This document shows positions 55,427-64,000 of a stretch of DNA of 64,000 nt, in pieces (position 1 is the first letter of the stretch; each line of letters begins with the position of its first letter). A program made the position numbers and the translations under genes. The notes beneath the pieces were generated by a model. It ran no database searches and was not told the DNA's origin. It was given only the letters and a program-made list of their open reading frames with translations. Origin of the DNA: Rhodanobacter soli (lineage in GTDB: Bacteria; Pseudomonadota; Gammaproteobacteria; Xanthomonadales; Rhodanobacteraceae); NCBI RefSeq assembly GCF_040548735.1, contig NZ_JBEPSD010000001.1, positions 1,798,001 through 1,862,000 of the forward strand. Direction: 5' to 3'.

Positions 55427-56836
55427 TTACAGCGAGTAGTACATCTGGAACTCCAGCGGATGCGTGCTGGCGCGGTACTTTGTGACTTCCTTCATCTTCA
55501 CCTCGATGTAGGCATCGATGAAGTCGTCGGTGAACACGCCGCCGGCCTTCAGGAACTCGCGATCCTTGTCCAGCGCTTCCAGTGCGGCGTCGAGGCTGGA
55601 GCAGACTTGCGGAATGTTCTTCTCCTCTTCCGGCGGCAGGTCGTACAGATCCTTGTCGGCCGGCGCACCCGGGTCGATCTTGTTGAGGATGCCGTCCAGG
55701 CCGGCCATCATCAACGCGGTGAACACCAGGTAGCCGGAGTTCATCGGGTCGGGGAAACGCACCTCGATACGGCGGCCCTTGGGGCTGGCCACGTACGGGA
55801 TGCGGCAGCTCGCGGAACGGTTCCGCGCGGAATACGCCAGCATCACCGGCGCCTCGAAGCCCGGCACCAGCCGCTTGTAGCTGTTGGTGGTGGAGTTGGC
55901 GAACGCGTTGATCGCGCGGGCGTGCTTGAAGATGCCGCCGATGTACCACAGCGCGGTCTGCGACAGGCCACCGTACAGATCACCGGCGAACAGGTTCTCG
56001 CCGTTCTTGGCCAGCGACTGGTGCACGTGCATGCCGCTGCCGTTGTCGCCGACCAGCGGCTTCGGCATGAAGGTGGCGGTCTTGCCGTTCTGGTGCGCCA
56101 CGTTCTTGATGACGTACTTCATCGTCAGCAGCTCATCGGCCTTCTTCACCAGCGTGTTGAACTTCACGCCGATCTCGCACTGGCCGGCGTTCGCCACTTC
56201 GTGGTGATGCACCTCGACGGTCTGGCCCAGCGATTCCAGCACCTTGCACATGTCGGCGCGCAGGTCGCCCAGCGAGTCGACCGGGCTGACCGGGAAGTAG
56301 CCGCCCTTCACGCCCGGACGGTGGCCGCTGTTGCTGCCCTCGTACTTGTAGCGCGACGACCACGCCGCTTCCTCGGAACCGATCTCGTAGAACACGCGGC
56401 CCGGGTCGTTCTGCCAGCGCACCGAGTCGAAGATGAAAAACTCAGGCTCCGGGCCGAAGAACGCGGTGTCGGCGATGCCGGTGGATTTCAGGTACGCCTC
56501 GCCGCGTTTGGCGATCGAGCGCGGGTCGCGGCCGTAGGCCTGCATGGTGCTCGGTTCCAGCACGTCGCAATGCAGGATCAGCTGCACGTGCGAGCTGAAC
56601 GGGTCGAGGTGGGCGGTGTCCGGGTCGGGCAGCAGGATCATGTCCGACTCGTTGATGCCCTTCCAGCCGGTGATCGAGGAGCCGTCGAACATCTTGCCGT
56701 CCTCGAACGTCGACTCGTCGATCGCGTGGGCCGGGAAGGTGACGTGGTGATGCACGCCGAGCATGTCGGCGAAACGGAAGTCGACGAACTCGACCTCATG
56801 TTCCTGGATCAGGTCGAGCACTTTGTTGGCGGACAT
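55427..56836 (-). CDS. glnA: Glutamine synthetase, type I
   Basis: 469 aa. The start [17 protein letters not shown] has GAGG upstream. Metal and substrate motifs include [35 protein letters not shown] and the ATP-binding [10 protein letters not shown] region. The adenylylation tyrosine lies in DLYDLPPEE, so GlnE-type control is expected. It makes glutamine from glutamate, ammonia and ATP. A sigma-54 promoter at 56873-56887 and NtrC-like dyads upstream show nitrogen control. Confidence 0.98.
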   Translation of the reverse strand: MSANKVLDLIQEHEVEFVDFRFADMLGVHHHVTFPAHAIDESTFEDGKMFDGSSITGWKGINESDMILLPDPDTAHLDPFSSHVQLILHCDVLEPSTMQAYGRDPRSIAKRGEAYLKSTGIADTAFFGPEPEFFIFDSVRWQNDPGRVFYEIGSEEAAWSSRYKYEGSNSGHRPGVKGGYFPVSPVDSLGDLRADMCKVLESLGQTVEVHHHEVANAGQCEIGVKFNTLVKKADELLTMKYVIKNVAHQNGKTATFMPKPLVGDNGSGMHVHQSLAKNGENLFAGDLYGGLSQTALWYIGGIFKHARAINAFANSTTNSYKRLVPGFEAPVMLAYSARNRSASCRIPYVASPKGRRIEVRFPDPMNSGYLVFTALMMAGLDGILNKIDPGAPADKDLYDLPPEEEKNIPQVCSSLDAALEALDKDREFLKAGGVFTDDFIDAYIEVKMKEVTKYRASTHPLEFQMYYSL

Positions 56837-56872
56837 GGAGCAACCTCGGCGATGAATGGTGAGCTGGTCAGA

Positions 56873-56887
56873 GCAAGCCTCGTGCCA
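56873..56887 (-). promoter_or_regulatory. Sigma-54 promoter of glnA
   Basis: On the minus strand TGGCAC-GAGGC-TTGC matches the -24/-12 consensus with exact spacing. It is 36 bases from the ATG, leaving a short leader. Confidence 0.85.
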
Positions 56888-56956
56888 GCGGGAGCATGCG
56901 TTGCACGGCAACGGCTGACGGATGTTTCCGAGGCATCGGAACGGACCGGAAAGAAG

Positions 56957-56995
56957 CACAATGGTGCAATACGGTTGATGTATTGCACCATTGTG
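56957..56995. promoter_or_regulatory. Perfect 16-bp inverted repeat with NtrC-type half sites upstream of glnA
   Basis: CACAATGGTGCAATAC and GTATTGCACCATTGTG surround GGTTGAT. Each arm holds TGCACCATTGTG, close to the first half of the NtrC consensus, and the two point outward. It lies about 70-110 bases upstream of the -24 box, a normal enhancer distance. Confidence 0.7.
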
Positions 56996-57025
56996 GGTCG
57001 TCGGCCGCGCTACGCGATGCCTTGC

Positions 57026-58357
57026 TCACACATCGTAGGCGCTTTCGCCGTGCGAGGTAATGTCCAGCCCCTCGCGCTCGGCCTCGTAGGGTACGCGCAG
57101 CCCGAACACCGCTTTCACCACCAGGTAGGCCAGCACCGAAACCAGTCCGCTCCAGAGCACGGTGATGCCCACGCCCAGCGCCTGCACGCCGAGCTGGTGG
57201 CCGATCGAGAAACCCGCCGCGCCCGTGCCGCCCAGCGCCGGCGCGGTGAACACGCCGGTCAGCAGCGCGCCCACGATGCCGCCGATGCCGTGCACGCCGA
57301 ACACGTCGAGCGCATCGTCCGCGCGCAGCAGCTTCTTCAGCCCGGTCACGCCCCACACGCAGCAGAGGCTGGCCAGCGCGCCGATCACGATCGCGCCCAA
57401 CGGCCCCACCGTGCCGCAGGCCGGGGTGATCCCGACCAGGCCGGCCACTGCGCCGGAGGCGCCACCGACCATCGAGGCATGCCCGCGCAACAGCGCCTCC
57501 ACCGCCAGCCAGGCCAACACCGCGGCCGCGGTGGCCAGCAAGGTGTTGATGAAGGCCAGCGCCGCACCCGCGTTTGCCTCCAGGTTGGAACCGGCGTTGA
57601 AGCCGAACCAGCCTACCCACAGCAGCCCCGCGCCGACCATGGTGAAAGTGACGTTGTGCGGTTTCATCGGCTCGCGCCCGAAGCCCAGCCGCGGCCCGAC
57701 CAGGTAGGCGCCGACCAGGCCGGCGACACCGGCGTTGATGTGCACCACGGTGCCGCCGGCAAAATCCAGCGCGCCTCGCGCAAACAGGAATCCGTCCGGC
57801 CCGGCCCACACCATGTGCGCGATCGGCAGGTAGGCGAAGGTGAACCACAGCGCCGCGAACAGCAACACCGCGCGGAAGCGCATCCGCTCGGCGAGCGCGC
57901 CCACGATCAGCGCCCCGGTGATCCCGGCGAAGGTGGCCTGGAAGGAAACGAACACGTATTCCGGCAACGACACGCCGGCGCTGAACGTGGCCGCCAGCGT
58001 GTCCTTCGTCACGCCGTGCAGGAACAGCTTGTGGAAATTGCCTATCAGCGCGCCGCCGCCGCTGAACGCGAGGCTGTAGCCGTACGCCACCCACAGCAGC
58101 AGCAGCAGCGAGAACACCGTCATCACCTGCATCAGCACCGACAGCACGTTCTTCGAGCGCACCAGGCCACCGTAGAACAGCGCCAGCCCCGGCACCGTCA
58201 TCAGCAACACCAGCAGGGTCGAGGTGAGCATCCACGCCACGTCGCCCTTGTCGACCACCGGCACGGCGGCCTCGGCATGCAGCAGCGGCGCGGCTAGGCC
58301 CAGCACCAGCAGGGGCAACCACGTGCGGGTGCCGCGGAACAGCTTCAGATCTTTCAT
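57026..58357 (-). CDS. amtB: Ammonium transporter AmtB
   Basis: 443 aa. A signal peptide (ending LLHAEA) precedes eleven hydrophobic segments. The twin-histidine pore sites lie in VVHINAGVAGL and FGVHGIGGIVGALL, and the family signature DFAGGTVVHINAG is complete. It moves ammonium into the cell and is blocked by GlnK. It lies 21 bases after glnK, in the usual order. Confidence 0.97.
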   Translation of the reverse strand: MKDLKLFRGTRTWLPLLVLGLAAPLLHAEAAVPVVDKGDVAWMLTSTLLVLLMTVPGLALFYGGLVRSKNVLSVLMQVMTVFSLLLLLWVAYGYSLAFSGGGALIGNFHKLFLHGVTKDTLAATFSAGVSLPEYVFVSFQATFAGITGALIVGALAERMRFRAVLLFAALWFTFAYLPIAHMVWAGPDGFLFARGALDFAGGTVVHINAGVAGLVGAYLVGPRLGFGREPMKPHNVTFTMVGAGLLWVGWFGFNAGSNLEANAGAALAFINTLLATAAAVLAWLAVEALLRGHASMVGGASGAVAGLVGITPACGTVGPLGAIVIGALASLCCVWGVTGLKKLLRADDALDVFGVHGIGGIVGALLTGVFTAPALGGTGAAGFSIGHQLGVQALGVGITVLWSGLVSVLAYLVVKAVFGLRVPYEAEREGLDITSHGESAYDV

Positions 58358-58378
58358 GGCATACCTCGCGTGGTTCGG

Positions 58379-59504
<1,126 letters not shown>

Positions 59505-59598
59505 GAGTTCGTCTCCCCTGGAGAAGCAGCGGTTAGTAAACAGACGTCCAGACGTCCATTCACGAACCATGCGGTTGCATGGCGCTCAAGCCATCTCA

Positions 59599-59613
59599 GC
59601 AAGCCCCGTGCCA
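59599..59613 (-). promoter_or_regulatory. Sigma-54 promoter of torF-glnK-amtB
   Basis: On the minus strand TGGCAC-GGGGC-TTGC matches the -24/-12 consensus exactly, 94 bases from the torF ATG. Confidence 0.85.
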
Positions 59614-59708
59614 CGGTGGGAAAACGTTGATGCGGCGGCATCCGCCGAACGGGAGCGCGTCGGCCGCGGCTGCGTTAGCACCAGCAGCACCCGCCGCCAT
59701 GGACCGTT

Positions 59709-59725
59709 TGCACTGTTCCAGTGCG
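59709..59725. promoter_or_regulatory. NtrC-like dyad upstream of torF-glnK-amtB
   Basis: TGCACT-N5-AGTGCG has the length and shape of the NtrC site (TGCACC-N5-GGTGCA) with a few changes. It is about 95 bases upstream of the -24 box. Confidence 0.55.
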
Positions 59726-59847
59726 TGCCGGATCGACCGTCCGCTCGGCCCGCGGCCATCCCTCGCGGCGGCAAAACCCCGTAAGCTATGGCGCTTCACG
59801 CCGGCAGTCCGTTCGCTGGCCCGCCCCATCCCGCAACGGATCCGCCC

Positions 59848-60645
59848 GTGATCGATCTGCTCAACGTCATCCTGCTAGGCATCATCGAAGGCATCACCGA
59901 ATTCCTGCCGATCTCCTCGACCGGCCACCTGCTGATCGCCGAGAAGTTCGGGCTGGGCGCGCGCTCGGACCTGTTCAACATCGGCATCCAGGCCGGCGCG
60001 ATCCTGGCGGTCACGCTGATCTACTGGAAGCGCATCTGGCAGCTACTGACACAATGGCGTGAGCCGGTAAACCGTGACTACCTGCTGAAGCTGGTCGTGG
60101 CGTTCGCGATCACCGCCGTGCTCGGCTTCGTCGCGGTGAAGCTGGGCTTCAAGCTGCCCGAGACGGTGACGCCGGTGGCCTGGGCGCTGGTGATCGGCGG
60201 CCTGTGGATGATCGCCGCCGAACGGCTGGCGGCGCGCCAGCCGGAGCGCAGCGAAGTGACATGGCGCGTAGCGATCCTGGTCGGCATCGCGCAGATGATC
60301 GCGGGCATCTTCCCCGGCACCTCGCGTTCGGCCGCGACGATCTTCGCGGCCATGCTGTTCGGCACCAGCAACCGCGCGGCGGCCACCGAGTTCGCCTTCC
60401 TGGTCGGCATCCCCACGATGTACGCGGCCACCGGCTACGAGTTGCTGAAGGTGGTGAAGGGCGGCGGCGCCGCGCACGAGGACTGGACCGCCCTGGTGGT
60501 GGGCTTCGTGGTTTCGGCGATCATGGCGTTCGCCGCGGTGAAGTGGCTGCTCGGCTACATCCGCAGCCACACCTTCACCCCGTTCGCGATCTACCGCATC
60601 GCGTTCGGCATGGCGCTGCTGTTGCTGGTGCCCACCGGCGGCTGA
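59848..60645 (+). CDS. uppP: Undecaprenyl-diphosphate phosphatase (BacA type)
   Basis: 265 aa from a GTG (VIDLLNVILLG), the usual family start. The two active-site motifs are EGITEFLPISSTGHLL and GIFPGTSRSAATI. It is a multi-span inner-membrane enzyme that recycles the lipid carrier for peptidoglycan and polysaccharide export. It ends directly against the convergent LysR stop, with no bases between. Confidence 0.95.
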   Translation: MIDLLNVILLGIIEGITEFLPISSTGHLLIAEKFGLGARSDLFNIGIQAGAILAVTLIYWKRIWQLLTQWREPVNRDYLLKLVVAFAITAVLGFVAVKLGFKLPETVTPVAWALVIGGLWMIAAERLAARQPERSEVTWRVAILVGIAQMIAGIFPGTSRSAATIFAAMLFGTSNRAAATEFAFLVGIPTMYAATGYELLKVVKGGGAAHEDWTALVVGFVVSAIMAFAAVKWLLGYIRSHTFTPFAIYRIAFGMALLLLVPTGG

Positions 60646-61629
60646 TCACGCCGCCTGGGCGTCGCTGACCAGCCTCTCGCCGCGTGCGGTCTTGCCGGCG
60701 GCGGCAGCGGCGGCGGCAATTTGGCATTGCGGTTTGCTGGTGCGCTCGAACAGCTCGCTGATCCAGCCGATGAACGCCTGCACGCGCGCCGACAGGTGGC
60801 GCTTCTGCGGGTAGACGATCCATACCGGCGAGCCGGTGGAAATCGTGTCGCTCATGACGATTTCCAGCTGGCCCTTGGCCAGTGCGCTGGCGGCCAGGCA
60901 ATGCGGGATCTGGATGATGCCCAGGCCGGCCACCGCGGCCTGGATCACCGACTCGCCGTCGTTGATCAGCATGTGCGCATCGATGTCCAGCGCGATGCGC
61001 CCGCCCGGCGTGTCGAACTGCCACTGGTACGGCTTGCCGCTGCTGGGGTAGACGTAGTTGATGCAGCGGTGCTGCTTAAGTTCCTCGATGTTCTGCGGCG
61101 CGCCGTACTTGCGCAGGTACTCGGGCGAGGCGCACAGCACGTTGCTGAAGTAGCCGAGCTTGCGCGCGATCAGGTTGGAATCGGCCAGTTCGCCCATGCG
61201 GATCGCGCAGTCGTAGCCTTCCTCGTTGAGGTCGAAGTGGTAGTCGCACATGGCCAGTTCGAGGCGGATGTCCGGATAGCGCTGCTCGAACGCGGCCAGG
61301 TTCGGGATCAGCGCGGAACGGCCGATGGCCGAATGCGCGGCGACCCGCAACTTGCCCACCGGATGGCTGCGCGCATGCCCCAGTGCCTCGGTCGCCTCGC
61401 TCAGGTCGGCGAGGATCTCCTTGCAGCGCGCATGGAACGCGGCCCCGTCGTCGGTCAGGCGCAGCGACCGGGTGGAGCGGAACAGCAGCCGCGCGCCGAG
61501 CTGGCCCTCCAGCCGCGAGACGGCACGGCTGACCCCGGACGGGGTCATGCCCAGTTGGCTGGCGGCGGCGGCGAAACTCTTGGCCTCGACCACGCGGACG
61601 AAGGTCGAAATGGCGGAAAAGTCTTCCAT
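60646..61629 (-). CDS. LysR-family transcriptional regulator
   Basis: 327 aa. The N-terminal winged helix shows FAAAASQLGMTPSGVSRAVSRLEGQLG; the effector domain follows, and the last 25 residues are Ala-rich. It is divergent from an RND efflux operon (adaptor at 61773), which it probably regulates, as MexT does for mexEF. The effector is unknown. Confidence 0.92.
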   Translation of the reverse strand: MEDFSAISTFVRVVEAKSFAAAASQLGMTPSGVSRAVSRLEGQLGARLLFRSTRSLRLTDDGAAFHARCKEILADLSEATEALGHARSHPVGKLRVAAHSAIGRSALIPNLAAFEQRYPDIRLELAMCDYHFDLNEEGYDCAIRMGELADSNLIARKLGYFSNVLCASPEYLRKYGAPQNIEELKQHRCINYVYPSSGKPYQWQFDTPGGRIALDIDAHMLINDGESVIQAAVAGLGIIQIPHCLAASALAKGQLEIVMSDTISTGSPVWIVYPQKRHLSARVQAFIGWISELFERTSKPQCQIAAAAAAAGKTARGERLVSDAQAA

Positions 61630-61772
61630 TGTTTCAATTCCTCGTCGATTCGTGACTGTGGCGCACGAGTGTAGTGCGCAAGAAACGGATTTTCTATACC
61701 GGAAAGTACACCTATTCTCTCGACCCTTCGCCGGGCATCCGTGCCCGGCCTACAAGGTTCTGGGAGCGCAAG

Positions 61773-63020
61773 ATGAAAAAACAATGGATGCTGGTCCCCC
61801 TGATCGCTGTCGGCGTGCTGGGCAGCTGGGTTCTCCTGCACGGCAACGACAGCCATGCACAAAGCCCTGCCGGCGGGCCGCCACCGGAAGTGACGGTGGC
61901 GCAGGCGCTGACCCGCAAGGTCAGCGACAGCGCCGAGTTCACCGGCCGGCTGGAAGCGGTGAACACGGTGCAGGTGCAGCCGCGGGTCGGCGGTTTCGTG
62001 GAGTCGGTGCATTTCCAGGAAGGCGCGCTGGTGCACAAGGGCGACGTGCTGTTCCAGCTCGACGCCCGCCCGTACCAGGCCGAGGTCGACCGGCTCGCCG
62101 CGAACCAGGCGCAGGCGCGGGCCGAACTGAGCCTGGCCGAGACCAACCAGCGCCGCGCCGAGATGCTGCTGGCCCAGCATGCGATCGCGCAGCAGGAAGC
62201 CGATCGCCAGGCCACCAGCGCGCAGAGTGCGCGCGCCCAACTGGGCGCCGCCACCGCCGCACTGGCCGCGGCACGGCTGAACCTGGACTTCACCCAGGTG
62301 CGCTCGCCGATCGACGGCCGCGTCAGCAATGCCCGCGTCACCCCCGGCAACCTGGTCACCAGCAGCGACGTGCTGACCAGCGTGGTCTCGGTGAACCCGG
62401 TCTACGTCTACTTCGACGTGGACGAGCAGACCTGGCTCAAGCTCGACCACCTGCGCGCCAGCGCGAAGCAGGCCGGCCGCAACGCACGGATCGAGGCCGC
62501 GATGGGCCTGGCCGACGAGGCAGGCTACCCGCATGAAGGCCGCCTCGACTTCGTCGACAACCAGCTGCACACCGGCTCCGGCACGATGCGCCTGCGCGCG
62601 GTGTTCGACAACGCCGACGGCCTGTACACGCCCGGCCTGTACGCCCGCGTGCAGCTGCAGAGCGGCCAGGCCAGGCCGCGCGTGCTGGTGGACGACCGCG
62701 CGATCGGCACCGACCTCGGCAACCAGTTCGTCTACGTGGTCGACAAGGAGCACAAGGTGCAGTACCGCAAGGTCGACACCGGCGCGCTGTTCCATGGCCT
62801 GCGCGTGATCGACAGTGGCCTGGGCGCCAACGACGTGGTGGTGGTGAACGGCCTGCAGCGCGTGCGCCCCGGGGTCGAGGTGAATCCGCAAAAGGTGGCG
62901 ATGAGCTACCGCCTCGGCAACGCCGACAAGGCGCTGGTCGAGCGGGACGATGTTCCGGATGCCGTCGATTCGCGCACTGCGCAAATCAATACGGCGCCCC
63001 CCAAGACTCCGCAAGGTTGA
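61773..63020 (+). CDS. RND efflux periplasmic adaptor (MexE-like)
   Basis: 415 aa from MKKQWMLVPLIAVGV with GGGAG upstream. An uncleaved N-terminal anchor or signal precedes the barrel-sandwich halves (RLEAVNTVQVQPRVGGFVESV and LDFTQVRSPIDGRVSN). No lipobox cysteine is present, unlike the adaptor at 6653. It pairs with the permease at 63198. Confidence 0.93.
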   Translation: MKKQWMLVPLIAVGVLGSWVLLHGNDSHAQSPAGGPPPEVTVAQALTRKVSDSAEFTGRLEAVNTVQVQPRVGGFVESVHFQEGALVHKGDVLFQLDARPYQAEVDRLAANQAQARAELSLAETNQRRAEMLLAQHAIAQQEADRQATSAQSARAQLGAATAALAAARLNLDFTQVRSPIDGRVSNARVTPGNLVTSSDVLTSVVSVNPVYVYFDVDEQTWLKLDHLRASAKQAGRNARIEAAMGLADEAGYPHEGRLDFVDNQLHTGSGTMRLRAVFDNADGLYTPGLYARVQLQSGQARPRVLVDDRAIGTDLGNQFVYVVDKEHKVQYRKVDTGALFHGLRVIDSGLGANDVVVVNGLQRVRPGVEVNPQKVAMSYRLGNADKALVERDDVPDAVDSRTAQINTAPPKTPQG

Positions 63021-63027
63021 GCACAGG

Positions 63028-63147
63028 CTCCCTCTCCTGCGTGCAGCAGGGGAGGGTTGGGGAGGGGTGAAGCCCTCCAGCGAATTGCAAAGCCTGAGAG
63101 CAAGAGCGTTACCCCCTCCCCACCTCCCCCTGCGCTGCAGGGGGAGG
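63028..63147. repeat. C/G-rich nested inverted repeats between adaptor and pump genes
   Basis: One near-perfect stem (CCCTCTCCTGC with GCAGGGGAGGG) and one perfect stem (CCTCCCCCTGC-GCT-GCAGGGGGAGG) flank larger complementary arms (GGTTGGGGAGGGG with CCCCTCCCCACC). The block looks like a mobile intergenic repeat of Xanthomonadales type. It would form a strong structure in the transcript between two subunits of one pump. Confidence 0.6.
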
Positions 63148-63197
63148 AGCAAAAGAAAGACCGAAGCCGTGAAACGACTTCGTCGAGGACTCTTTGC

Positions 63198-64000
63198 ATG
63201 AAAAACATCGCTCAATTTTTCGTCGACCGGCCGATCATGGCCGCCGTGCTGTCGCTGCTGTTCGTGATCACCGGCTCCATCGCGGTGTTCAAGCTGCCGA
63301 TCAGCGAATACCCCGAAGTGGTGCCGCCCACCGTGGTGGTGCGCGCCGCCTATCCCGGCGCCAACCCGAAGGTGATCGCCGAAACCGTCGCCACGCCGCT
63401 GGAGGAACAGATCAACGGCGTGGAAGGCATGCTGTACAGCTCCTCGCAGGCGACCAGCGACGGCGCGATGACGCTGACCGTGACGTTCGCGCTCGGCACC
63501 GACCTCAACACCGCCCAGGTCGACGTGCAGAACCGCGTGGCGCAGGCGCTGCCGAAACTGCCCGAGGAAGTGCAGCGGCTCGGCGTGACCACGCAGAAGA
63601 GTTCGCCCGACCTGACCATGGTGGTGCACCTCACCTCGCCCGACCAGCGCTACGACATGCTGTACCTGTCGAACTACGCGCGGCTGCACGTGAAGGACGT
63701 GCTGGGGCGGCTCGACGGCGTGGGCGACGTGCAGATCTTCGGGGCCGGCGAATACTCGATGCGCGTGTGGCTGGACCCGCAGAAACTGGCGCAGCGCTCG
63801 CTCACCACCGGCGACGTGATCAACGCGATCCGCGAGCAGAACGTGCAGGTCGCCGCCGGCGCGCTGAATGCGCCGCCCGGCCCCAGCAACTCCGCGTTCC
63901 AGCTCAACATCAACACGCGCGGCCGGCTGGTCAGCGAGGACGATTTCCGCAACATCATCGTGCGCACCGACGCGCGCGGCGGCGTCACCCATCTGGGCGA
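63198..64000 (+). CDS. RND efflux pump, inner-membrane subunit (cut by window end)
   Basis: The first 267 residues are visible and the frame is open at the window end. It begins MKNIAQFFVDRPIMAAVLSL, then follows HAE1 pumps: PISEYPEVVPPTVVVRAAYPG, LEEQINGVEGMLY and VGDVQIFGAGEYSMRVWLDP. It is the partner of the adaptor at 61773. The TM4 proton-relay residues lie beyond the window. Confidence 0.95.
   Translation, partial: MKNIAQFFVDRPIMAAVLSLLFVITGSIAVFKLPISEYPEVVPPTVVVRAAYPGANPKVIAETVATPLEEQINGVEGMLYSSSQATSDGAMTLTVTFALGTDLNTAQVDVQNRVAQALPKLPEEVQRLGVTTQKSSPDLTMVVHLTSPDQRYDMLYLSNYARLHVKDVLGRLDGVGDVQIFGAGEYSMRVWLDPQKLAQRSLTTGDVINAIREQNVQVAAGALNAPPGPSNSAFQLNINTRGRLVSEDDFRNIIVRTDARGGVTHLG

Larger units (their letters stand above)
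59505..59847. other. Divergent regulatory region of torF-glnK-amtB and uppP
   Basis: This 343-base gap holds the sigma-54 promoter and NtrC-like site for the leftward nitrogen operon. An in-frame ATG at 59788 could extend uppP by 20 residues, but the added sequence is not conserved in type. Nothing else is recognised. Confidence 0.6.

Noticed and set aside
59569-59600. GCAACC on the minus strand upstream of torF, tested as an ECF element
   Set aside because: The sequence at the -10 position does not match; a sigma-54 promoter explains this region better.

Overview
The window is GC-rich chromosomal DNA with no rRNA, tRNA, CRISPR array, transposase or phage gene that I can see. Gene content suggests a gammaproteobacterium of the Xanthomonadales, most like Rhodanobacteraceae (Rhodanobacter, Dyella or Luteibacter type). 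The indicators are a glnK-amtB-glnA-ntrBC nitrogen set, TorF-type outer-membrane proteins, a cysteine-less DksA-like protein and a QdtA-type polysaccharide locus. This placement is an inference from gene families, not an alignment.

Layout. 1-6.3 kb: C-terminal part of a cyclic beta-1,2-glucan synthase and the ntrBC two-component pair. 6.5-13.1 kb: a complete AcrAB/OprM-type RND efflux operon ending in its own TetR-family regulator, with a good dyad operator at its promoter. 13.1-21.4 kb: an accessory block with an ABC exporter, a secreted peroxiredoxin, an HprK-like P-loop kinase, a radical SAM protein, an NTP_transf_5 nucleotidyltransferase, a methyltransferase and a flavin-reductase-like protein. 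21.4-23.2 kb: an alcohol-dehydrogenase gene in DNA that looks poorer in GC. 23.2-29.8 kb: a six-gene minus-strand operon (methyltransferase, amidohydrolase, methyltransferase, radical SAM, two glycosyltransferases). 29.9-38.2 kb: a nine-gene minus-strand Wzx/Wzy/Wzz polysaccharide operon with enzymes for a 3-acetamido-3,6-dideoxyhexose. 38.7-42.1 kb: a TorF-like outer-membrane protein, then an ECF sigma factor, its zinc-finger anti-sigma factor and a subtilisin-like lipoprotein. 42.2-48.2 kb: stress and redox genes and a TonB-dependent receptor. 48.3-55.4 kb: a PQQ-type sugar dehydrogenase, then a GMC dehydrogenase/cytochrome c/OprB operon for periplasmic sugar oxidation. 55.4-59.5 kb: glnA and torF-glnK-amtB. 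59.8-64 kb: uppP, a LysR regulator and a second RND efflux operon that runs off the window.

The main observation is a promoter-like element, CAACC-N16-GYACNNA (best form GCAACCTTT-N12-GGYACCYA), found seven times. Every copy lies between genes with exact spacing and points at an adjacent start: the ECF sigma operon itself, the TorF-like gene, the nine-gene polysaccharide operon, the six-gene radical SAM/glycosyltransferase operon, the HprK-like kinase, the radical SAM/nucleotidyltransferase operon and the ABC exporter. This suggests that about 26 kb of apparently separate genes form one ECF-controlled surface polysaccharide and modification system, with the anti-sigma factor and the S8 lipoprotein as possible sensory parts.

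A second regulatory layer is visible for nitrogen. Well-formed sigma-54 promoters (TGGCAC-N5-TTGC) precede glnA and the torF-glnK-amtB operon, each with NtrC-like dyads upstream, and NtrC-like half sites sit at the ntrB start.
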